Positions 9,299 to 19,200 of a DNA stretch of 64,000 nucleotides are shown one piece after another. The stretch is from positions 10,062,001-10,126,000 of the forward strand of contig JAZBRS010000037.1 of the NCBI GenBank assembly GCA_037176725.1, written 5' to 3'. The DNA comes from Posidonia oceanica (Eukaryota; Streptophyta; Magnoliopsida; Alismatales; Posidoniaceae). The notes below the pieces were generated by a model that was not told where the DNA came from, did no database searches, and saw only the letters and a program-made list of their open reading frames with translations. A program made the translations under genes and the position numbers. Every line of letters starts with the position of its first letter. The stretch's first letter is position 1.

Positions 9299-12200
9299 TG
9301 TTGACACCCCATTTTGACAGGCTGGATCGTTTGGAGCCTTCCGGTGGCTGCTGGACCCGAACCCAGACCCAAACCTACACCTTCCTCTCCTTCTTTCCCC
9401 TCAAAACAAGCCTGAACTTGACCTGAGCTTACCCCCCTTTCCCGAACCTGAAAACCAACCAAAATCCATAGGAACACTCACCCCTGATGACTTAGTAAAC
9501 CCACTGAAAAGCCTGCAAAATCTCAAACCAGGCCCCTCCCAAAAACCCTAGGAAACTTAGGCGAAAATACCCTTTTTTCTACGCCTCAAAACCCCTCCAA
9601 AACTTCCTCAAAACTGAACCAAAACTCCAGGACCAGAACTAGAAACCCTAGACCCCGCACCCGCCAAATTTCACCCCTTTCGGAGACCTTTAAGACCCCT
9701 TTTCGCTGGAATTATCGTTTTCTCTCTCCAGGATTATCGTTTTCTCTCTCCTCTCTCTCTCCTGATTATCGTCTCTCTTTTCATCCCCTTCTTGCCCTTT
9801 CTCTGGCTTGGCTGTGGGCCCCCTTTGTACTCCTATCCTTTCTCCATCTTATTCCTATTTTTATTTTATTTTTAGCAATTTTCCTGAGTTTTAAAAAATC
9901 TTTTCCCCAAACCTATCTCTTTCCCCTTTTATTCTCCTTTTTCCCCTTTTCTTCCTCTTTTCCTTTTCCTCCTTCTCTCTTTTGCAAAAACCCATAAAAA
10001 TCCTTAAAAACCTGTAAAACCCCAAAACATAAAAGAAACAAATCAGAACTCCAAGAAAAACAACTAAAAAACATTAAACAAATGATTAAAAACTCAAAAT
10101 TAACTAAATCAAGCTAAAAAGAAAATCAGGCATGCAAACTAAAAAATGCAAAACAAGCTAAAATAAAATACTGTAAAATCAACTAAAAAACTGGAATAAA
10201 ATCAGAACCTACCAAAAATGAAAACCCCACTAAAAGAATTGAAAAACAAACCCTAGAGAGAAGAATTAAAAATCAAATACTAAAACAAGTAATTAAAGAG
10301 AACAAAAGACTTAACCTAATGAACATAAAAGAAACAACGTAAGGACTTAATTAAAAAAGGAAAAGAAAATACAGTTAAAAGACTTAAAACACCTAATCAA
10401 ATCAGAAAAATCCAACTAAAAAAACATCAAGAAGAATTAACAAATAAAAATCAAAAACCTAGGTCAAAAGACTTAAAAAGGGAAAACATAAAAGACTAGA
10501 ACTAAAAGCCCCAAAACCCACTCAAAATAATATGAAAATAAATCCTAAAAATCCTAATTAACATCCTAAAATACTTAACAAGAAAACACAATTTTAAAAA
10601 CAATTTAAAAGAATTTAACCAACACTTGATCAAGTGGGAAATGGATTAAAAACAAAATAAAACCCTAAAACCCTAATCAAGCCTAAAACACACTAATTAA
10701 CCTAAAAACGGTCATTAAAAAATCCAGATATACACCTAACCTACAACCCAAGTCATCCCATATTTTTATTTATTTTTATCCTATTTTTTCCTATTTTATT
10801 TCCCTACTTCTTTCCATCTTTCTTTCTTCCTTCTTTTTATCCTTTCTTTTCTTCTTTACTGGGCTCACCAGCCCATTACTCTTTCTTATCTTTTTTAAAC
10901 CCGTAGCCCACAGCTACAGTCGTCGTCCTCCTTCCCTCCTCCCGCAGGTCTACAGTGCCGGCTGCACAGCTACAGTCCTGCCATGGCAGCTGCAGCGCCA
11001 GCACCTGTCACCGCAGACCTGCGCTCGCACGTCTCTGCCGGACCGGACTGGCGTGCGCCGCACCGCGTCCGTGCCTCCTGCCACCGCCTCTCCGCATTAA
11101 TTCGCCACAGCCAAGCCTGCAAGAACCAGAATTTTAAGAGCGAAAAAGGAGGGGAAAGGAGGGTGCGTTTTTAGGAGAGGAGAAAAGAAGGAGAGCATCC
11201 CGGAAGGGAGGCGATTCCAGAGGCAATCCCGAGCGAGAGAGTGACCGAATTCTTCTCTGAAATCCACCCAGAAACACCGGACCTCCGCCTCTCCTTCTCC
11301 CAGCGAACCAGCACCCAAAACACCTCCGGAACCACTCGAAATCCACTCCCCAATCTCGCCCAAGTTCCCAGCAACTCCTTCCCCTCCTTCCACAGCGAAG
11401 CAACCCGCATTTCACCCAGAAATCCCGCTGAAACTCACACCGAACCCAACGCAAACCCATCCGAGAATTCCCAACTCCACAGGCCGCCTCTCCTCCCTAA
11501 ACTCTGCCCCGTTACTCACTGAGATACTACCTCTCCAACCCCGCTTTGCTTCACCTCCAGTTCCCCTCACAGACGAAACGCCCCACTACAAACACCTGCG
11601 GCCGTTTTTGGCCGAACCTCACTCCACCTTCAAACTCCCTCTACACCCCTCGGAACTGCAAGCCAACCGTCCAGAAAGCCTCGCCGGACCTCCAGCTACC
11701 TCCCCGAAGCTCCCGCTCGATCCTGAGAGCAACACACCGCCCCACTCACCTCCGGCAGCTCGCAGTCGACCCACAACCGCCGGATCGCCTGTCAAGCTGC
11801 GGAGCTTCCGCCTGATCAATCCAGAAGCACCGGAGCAGCGTCCTGAAGACGTTCCAACCGTCGCGCGCCACCGAGGACGTCCGCAGCGACCAGACGACGT
11901 CCGCCGGCCGTCTCCGACACTGCTGGGGTCGAGAGGACGCACCGGACACAGCCGCAGGTACTCCTCACCCTCCCCTGCTCTCTCTCTTCCTCCTCCTGCT
12001 TCTCCGCCAGCCAAAACCAAGTTTCCAGGCCTCCAGCGCCGCCCGTGTCTCGCCGGTCTCCCTTTCTTCTCCGGCGCCGATCCCCTGACCTCCACGACGC
12101 TCCGGCTAGCAGAGCGAGCTCCGGACGATCGCCGGCACGAAGCTCCGCCGGTCTGCGCCTCTCCAACCTCCCCTGTCGGCGGTCACGAGCACTGCCGGCG

Positions 12201-15180
12201 ATCTGCTACAGTGTTCGTCGACCGCCGGCGACCTACTGTTCATTTATTTTCTGATTTATATAGTTTAGATGCAAATATTGCATGTCTGGTTTAAGTTATT
12301 TCATTTTTGCGTTTTAGTCCTCTGTTCATTTAAATTGCTTAGTTTCTGATTTAATACCATGCTAAATTGCACATTTTATCCCTGTTTCTCAGTATTTGCA
12401 TTTAGATCCAATTACTGTGTGTTTCAGTTGTAATGTTTTATGCTTTAGCCCCCCTATTTTCCATTATTGCACTCAGGTCCTGTTTTAAATCAGTTCATTC
12501 ATTTACATGCATTTTACCATACTGCATTGCATCCTAGGTCCCTGTATGTCTTTATTTTTGCACTTAGACCCAGTACACTGTAGCAACTTAGGTTCTGATT
12601 TTATTTTTTGGTTGATGCATTGCACTTTTGCCCCTCTGTTTTTTCCTTTTTGCATATAGGTCCATTTTAAATGGACAGTAACTCTTGCATGCATTTTTAG
12701 CTTATTACATTGCATTTTTGACCCTGATCTTTTTTAAAATCACACTGTAGTCCTGTAATCTATTTTTCAGAGTATATTTTGCATATAAAATTGCATTTTC
12801 AGACCCTGCATGATTTGAAAATCACACATAGAGCCTTGCATCTTTTAAAAATTATGTGAAAAGACTGTTTTACCCCTAAGTTGCATTTTAACTCCCATGT
12901 TTGCAAAAATTGCATGTAAACCCTCCATTTGCATTCCCGGACTCCCTAGAACCCCTGTTTTCTGGAAAATTTGCATCTTAGCCCCTTTCTTTTTCAAAAA
13001 TACTTTTAAACCCCTGTTCTTTCCAAATCGTTTCCTTTATCTTTTCTTGCTTTGCATTGCATTCTGCATTCATTTAATCTTGCATTTAAGCTCCCCTTTG
13101 CATACACTAAGCACTTTTAACTCCCCTTCACTTGGGAGGACCTTCAGCACACCCCTAGGACCCCCCCTGGACACTTAGATCTGTTCTCCTCTTCTGTTCT
13201 GGCCCTTCCGCTCCGAAGTTGCGATATCTTTCAATCCGACCGTCGGATCTCCTCAAGTAAGCTGCCCAGGTGACCGCAGCGAAGCGCTCTTCAGCATGGA
13301 CCAAACAGATCTCCGATCAGACTCCCGGATCTCCAGGTATATCTTCCTGAACTTCTGCACTGCATTCATTTTGCATGCCATTTGCACCGTTTTGCGTGCC
13401 TTTTAGTTTCTTCGCCTCGTTTTGCGCGCCGCTTCTTTGTCTTGCACCGTTTTGTGTGCCCTTTGGTTTTTTCGCCTCGTTTCGCGCGTTTTCATGTTTT
13501 ATCGCTCCGTTTTGCGGGCCTTTTAGTTTCTTCGCCTCGTTTTGCGTGCCATCGCGTTTTATCGCTCTGTTTTGCGCGCCGCCTCTTTGTCTTGCACCGT
13601 TTTGCGCGCCCTTTAGTTTTTTTTCGCCTCGTTTCGCTTGTTTTCATGTTTTATCGCTCCGTTTTGCGCGCCGCTTCTCTATCTTGCACCGTTTTGCGTG
13701 CCTTTTGGTTTCTCCGCCTCGTTTTGCGTGCCATCGCGTTTTATCGCTCCGTTTTGCGCGCCGCTTCTTTGTCTTGCACCGTTTTGCGTGCCCCTTAGCT
13801 TTTTCGCCCCTTTTTGTGCATTTCCAAGTTTTCTCGCTCCGTTTTGCGTGCCGCTTCTTTGTCTTGCACCATTTTGCGTGCCCCTTAGTTTGTTCGCCCC
13901 TTTTTGCGCGTTTTCAAGTTTTCTCGCTCCGTTTTGCGTGCCGCTTCTTTGTCTTGCACCGTTTTGCGTGCCCCTTAGCTTTTTCGCCCCGTTTTGCGCA
14001 TTTCCAAGTTTTCTCGCTCCGTTTTGCGCGCCACCTCTTTGTCTTGCACCGTTTTGCGCGCCCTTTAGTTTTTTTTGTCTCGTTTTGCGTGTTTTCAAGT
14101 TTTCTCGCTCCGTTTTGCGTGCCGCTTCTTTGTCTTGCACCGTTTTCCGTGCCCTTTAGTTTTCTTGCCTCGTTTTGCGCGCAGTCTTGTTTTCCTGCAC
14201 CGTTTTGCGTGCCCTTTCGTTTTCTCGTCTCGTTTTGCGTGCCCTGGTGTTTTCTTGCCTCGTTTTGCGCGCAGTCTTGTTTTCCTGCACCGTTTTGCAT
14301 GCCCTTTCGTTTTCTCGTCTCGTTTTGCGTGCCCTGGTGTTTTCTTGCCCAGTTTTGCGCCCTTCTTTCGTTTTCTCGCACGGTTTTGCGTCCTTGTTCC
14401 ATTTCTTGCCTCATTTTGCATGTCGACCCTGTTCTCGCATCTTTTTGCACACTTCTCTCGTTCCTCGCACTGTTTTACGCCGTTTTCCCTTGCACGTCGA
14501 TTGCATTGCATGGTTTTCCCGCTGTTTTGTTTTATCGCCTGCATTTGCATATAGGGCGGTGATGCTTACTGTCCGGAGTTCTCACGAGCCAGGTTTCGCC
14601 CGGTTCGGAACACAGACAGCGTTGCTGAGCGTTTAGATTGCACGTTTACTTCCTTGCATCGTTTTCCATCACTTAGAGCACACCTTTGAGCATTTAGACA
14701 GGCATTCATTGGCACTTAGGCATTCAATGTCTGCATTTCCCTGCATATGCGAGCGTAAGCCTAGAAAGACCGATTCTCGGGCGTGTCGGGGGTGCCTAAC
14801 ACCTTCCCCGCGCGTAACAGGAGTCCTTACCCTCTCTTGGCCCGCAATGACCATATTGCCCTCGTCCTAGGCACGAGTCACCTCATTTGCATTCATTTGC
14901 ATCTTATTTCTTTTGCATTGCTTTGCTTTGCATCTTTTGCTTGGTTTTGCGTGATTATTCGCGCATTTCCCCGGTTTTCCTCGTCTTCCGATTTAATAGA
15001 CTTGGTGGCGACTCCGATTTTGTCTTATCTTCTTCTTTTCTTTCCATTTTTCCCTCTTTTAAACGTTTTCGAGTTAGGTCTTCCTTCTCGGACATAGCCG
15101 CTTATAGTGAGCCTGATTCCGATCGGTGCACGCGAGCTTTGGCATCGTGCATGGACGATCCGAACACTGGGATTACTACA
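9299..15180 (+). repeat. 3' LTR of element A (5882 bp)
   Basis: It begins TGTTGACACCCC and ends GATTACTACA, so it has the usual TG...CA ends, and it is closest to the 5' LTR of element C. Internal zones in order: a C-rich start; pyrimidine-rich and A-rich stretches (about 9680-10740) with two overlapping telo-boxes AAACCCTAA (10660-10676); a GC-rich zone (about 10920-12240); a zone with many TTGCATTT motifs (12250-13380); a minisatellite (13379-14545); a conserved block with CATATAGGG and CACGAGCCAGG (14555-14610); a hairpin (14787-14810); and a copy of the first 11 bases of the PBS (15006-15016). Promoter and poly(A) signals should lie here, but I cannot place them firmly. No coding function is supported. 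Confidence 0.93.
13379..14545 (+). repeat. LTR minisatellite of GTTTTGCG(T/C)GCC-type units
   Basis: Degenerate tandem units of about 30 and 60 bp (TTGCACCGTTTTGCGTGCC, then CTTTAGTTTTCTCGCTCC). Because unit length is close to a multiple of 3 and the units lack stops, several frames stay open for hundreds of codons on both strands and give Phe/Cys/Ala/Pro-rich or Lys/Arg/Asn-rich peptides. The same array is present but much shorter in the other LTRs: about 57960-58600 (C), 28900-29140 and 50709-50950 (B), 22430-22760 (Y), 16870-17285 (Z, reversed). Confidence 0.88.
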
Positions 15181-16248
15181 CTCGCCGAAGTTGGGCCCTT
15201 CCCCGGCGGCGCTCGCCGGTGCAACGCGTGCTGCGCGTGCACCAAGCCGTCCTGCCGCCGCCCCGCACCTCGCCACGCCGCCTGCCCCCCCCCGCCCCCG
15301 CGAGCTCCGTTAGACCTCCCGCGAGCCAGCCCAGCCCCTACCGCGCCGCTTCGCCGCCTCCTCCGCCGTTCTAGGCCATCTTCTCCAGCAACGTCGGCAT
15401 GGGCACTGTAGCCATACGTTAGGTTTAGGTTTTAAGTTTATTTTGTTTTTAACTTATGAAGTTTGCCAAACATTGCATTTGTTTCTTTTAAGTTTTTTTT
15501 ATTACGTTTAGGTTTGATTTAAATCTGAATTAAAATTATATTACATTGCATTAAATATCTGTCATTTCTGTTTATTACATTTTAGTCCTTCTGTAGTTCA
15601 AATAGTTTTAGTTTCATTTACTTTTAGTCTGGTAGCTTGTTTTATTTACTTTTAAGTCCTGCAATTAATTAATATCATTTAAATGTATGTTTTTATCTTA
15701 TTACATTGCAATTATCTCTTGTATTTTATTTTATTTACACATCAGTCCTCTGTTCAGTTGTTAAAATCATTTAAATTCCCAGTTTACTATACTGTATTGC
15801 ATTTTTATTCTGTACTTTATTTTTATTACATTTAAGTCCTCTGTTCAGTTGAAAAATCATTTAATTCCATACTTTACCATATTACATTGCAATTTTTATC
15901 CTGTATTATGTTTTTATTACTTTTCAGTCCTCTGTTTGTTAGACATATCATTTAAATTCATATTTTACCTTATTGCATTACATAAAACTCCTGCAGGTTG
16001 CATTATTTGTATTTTAGTCCACAGACCATGCATGCATTCATTTAAATTGCATTTTTACCTTACTGAATCGCATTTTACCCCCTGTACTTAGTTTAATTGC
16101 ACATCAGTCCTCATACAGTTTATGCATCTCATTTAATCTGCATTTAAATCATATTGCATTACTAAAAAACATAAAAACTTGCTGTAATTGCACTTAAGTC
16201 CACATTCTGTGAATCAGTAGTTCAAATTTGCATATTTCATTGCATATA
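15181..16248 (+). mobile_element. LTR Y, left piece (interrupted by element A and by solo LTR Z)
   Basis: A GC-rich start (15181-15400) is followed by a T-rich zone with repeated TTGCATTTTAGTCC-like motifs. This is the same zone order as in the middle of the other LTRs, but too diverged for easy alignment, so Y is an older or different subfamily. Its upstream end must lie left of element A, outside the window. It stops at the ATATA target copy and resumes at 22092. Confidence 0.7.
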
Positions 16249-19200
16249 TGTAGTAATCCCAATCAGAATCAGGCTTACTATTGGCGGCGAGGTCCGAGGA
16301 GGAGGGCTCAACTCGAAAACACTTAAAATAGAGGAGGAAAGGTAAAAAAAGAAGAAGATAAGACAAATCAGAGTCGCCACCGTGTCTATTATCGGGAGAC
16401 AAGGAAAATCGGAGGAAATGCATGAGTTAACACGCAAAACCAAGCAAGAAATGCAAAGCAAAGCTATGCAAAGGAAAACAAATACAAATACATGCAAATG
16501 AGATGACTCATGCCTAGGATAAGGGCGATATGGTCATTGCGGGCCAAAAGACTGGGCAAGGACTCCTGTTACACGCGGGGAAGGTGTTAGGCACCCCCGA
16601 CATGCCCAAGAATCGGTCTTTCTGGGCTTACGCTCGCATACGCAGGGAAATGCAGATTGGAATGCCTAAATGCCAATGAATGCTAGAATGAATGCTCATA
16701 GGTGTGCTCTAAGTGGTAGGATGCAATGCAAGGAAAGTAAACATGTAGTCTAAATGCTCAGCAGCGCTGTCTGTGTTCCGAATCGGGCGAAACCTGGCTC
16801 GTGAGAACTCCAGGCAGTAAGCATCACTGTCCTATATGCAAATGCAAACCAAAAAGCAAAACGACGATAATACCAAGCAATGCAGGCGACATGCAAGAGA
16901 AAACGGCGTAAAGCATGTGAAACAATGCAAGAAACGAGAGCGGCACACAAAACGATGCAAGAAAACAAGACGGGCACGCAAAACGGTGCCAAAAGCGAAG
17001 CGGGCATGCAAAACGGTGCCGAAAGCGAAGCGGACATGCAAAACAGTGCCAAAAGCGAAGCGGGCACGCAAAACAGTGCCAGAAACAAAGCAGACACGCA
17101 AAACGGTGCCAAAAGACGGAGCGGGCATGCAAAACAGTGCCAAAGACAAAGCGGGCACGCAAAACGGTGCCAAAAGCAAAGCAGACACGCAAAACGGTGC
17201 CAAAAGCGAAGCGGGCATGCAAAACGGTGCCAAAAACAAAGCGGGCACACAAAACGGCGCCAAAAGCGACGGAATAAAACCTCGACGAAACCATGCAGAT
17301 GCAAATGCAAGGAGAGAGAACAAGAGAATCGAAAGAGGAGGCAAACAGTGTGTGTGTGAGAACAGGCACTGTTTCAGGGCCACGCAGAGTAGGTGTGAAG
17401 ACCTACACTGGGGAGAACAAGCAAGTGGAGGGATTACCATCGCTTTGTGATTGTTTCCCACTAAACCGCCCCACGATGTGTCTCGCACGCTGCCCAAAGC
17501 TCGCGGCGCGATCGGATCGTGGAAAAGGAGAAAAAAGTTGCAATAAGTGGTGAATCCAGGGGAAACGCGACACAAAACACTTGGGAATACGTGAAAAGGG
17601 GAACGGAACTGATGGGTAAGAAGAGGAAGTCCTATTCTACATGTTCGAGGAAACAAAAAGCGAAAACGATGCATGCAATGCAAATGAATGCTGTGCAGGG
17701 GTTCAGGAGGACATACCTGGGAAATCTGAAGCCTGATCTGAGATCTACTTGGTCCATGCTGAAGAGCGCTCTGTCGGGGTCGTCCAGGTAGCTTGGTCGA
17801 GAAGATCCAACGGCCGGATCTGAAGATATCCCAGCTTCAAGGCAGAGGGGCCAGAATAGGGGAGAAGAATGGATCTAAGTGTACAGGGGGTCCTAGAGGT
17901 GTGCAAAACAGGTCCTCCCTTGTGAATGGGAGCTAATGATACCTAAGTGTGTGCAAAAGATGCAAAAAACTAGAATGCATGAGTGCAATGCATGCAGAAT
18001 GCAAGAAAAGGCTTAAGGGTGATTTTTCAGAAAATTAGGGATTTAAATGCAATTTTTGAAAGGATGGGGGTCTAAATGCAAAGGTTTTGAAAAGTTTGGG
18101 GCTTTTATGCAAGGATTTTTAAAAAAAAGGGGGGGCTGCATGCAATTTTACAAAAGACAGGGTTTAAAATGCAATTTTCCAAGAGGGGTATGCATCAGGA
18201 CAAGTTTTGAAATCATGTGGCAAGTTAAGATGCAATTTTGAAATCATTAGGGTCTAAAATGCAATTTTTCCAGCAAAACAGGGGTCTAGTGGTCTGGGAA
18301 TGCAAATGGGGGACCTATATGCAATTTTCCAAACATGCAGGGTCTAAAATGCAATTTTATAAGTAAAATATGCATTTAAATGATTTTTATAAGCATGCAG
18401 AGGACCTATGTGCAATTTTCAAATTATGCAGGGTCAAAAATGCAATTTTATAAGCAAAATATGCATTAAAATGACTACTGTGCACTGAGGAAGGACCTAT
18501 ATGCAAAAATCAGAAAACAGGAGGGAAATAATGCAATGCAGTAAGCAAAAATTGAAAAATAAAAGCTAAGTTAACAGGACAGAGGACTAAATTGCAATTA
18601 AAGAAAACAGTAAGGGCCTAAAATGCAATTTTATATGGCAAACTTAGAGGATTAAATCAAATTGAACAGCTGCAGGACTAAAATGCAATAATCAAAAGCT
18701 GGAGGGCCAAAATCGAATTTATTACTGAAGGAAAGCACAGTAAAAGGACTGACATGCAAATAAAGAGAACTACATATTTTTCATGCAATTTTATATGGTT
18801 TTAGTTCAGAAATAAACAGATTTAATCAAATAAAGGACCTGAACGCAAATAAGTAAGAACTAAGACCAAAAAAGCAATATTTGGTAAAATAACCAAAGTA
18901 GCAGAAAATAACTGCACAGTGAAATGGCCGACAGCCATGGACACTGTAGCAAAAGCTACCAGTGTCCATGAACGCCGGCACAGGGGAGTTGGTGCGGCGT
19001 AGACCGGCGGGCGGGCTTCACCTGGACCTGACGAAGCTCGGGCGACGTCCGGTGAGGTTCAACGCTGGCTGGAGCGAACTGGAGAAGTCACCGGAGGTCT
19101 GCAGACCTTCTCAGGCGCAGTCCAGGCGGACGAGGCGGCGTCGCTGCGATCTGAAGACCGGAGCATGCTTCTGGGACCTGTGCGGAGCGGAGGCAGCTGC

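Larger units (their letters stand above)
1..15180 (+). mobile_element. Element A: 3' portion of a giant Tat/Ogre-type Ty3/gypsy retrotransposon
   Basis: The element enters from the left edge of the window and ends with a 5.9-kb 3' LTR. In order it holds the end of the protease-RT linker, RT, RNase H, a second RNase H, integrase, a spacer with a purine-rich tract, a PMD-like extra ORF, a tandem-repeat 3' UTR, a polypurine tract and the LTR. Its 5' LTR, gag and protease lie outside the window, so its target duplication cannot be checked; the 5 bases after the LTR are CTCGC. Coding decay is light: one 1-base deletion near 1066, while pol after it and the extra ORF are open. It interrupts the older LTR Y. 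Family assignment rests on domain order, dual RNase H and LTR size. Confidence 0.95.

Noticed and set aside
11546..12294. Overlapping Pro/Ser/Arg-rich ORFs in the GC-rich LTR zone on both strands (also about 25586-26158, 47355-47966, 56264-56904)
   Set aside because: They lie within LTRs, overlap on both strands, have no recognisable domain and shift between LTR copies.
13375..14562. A 395-codon open frame giving a Phe/Cys/Ala/Pro-rich protein, with similar frames at 57884-58627, 22312-22836 and 28855-29184 and Lys/Arg-rich frames on the other strand
   Set aside because: All are read through the LTR minisatellite; overlapping frames are open at once because unit length is near a multiple of 3. 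This is a repeat artefact, not a gene family.
15181..15420. GC-rich stretch after LTR A as the first exon or CpG island of a host gene
   Set aside because: It matches in position and composition the GC-rich zone of these LTRs and leads straight into the TTGCAT zone of LTR Y.
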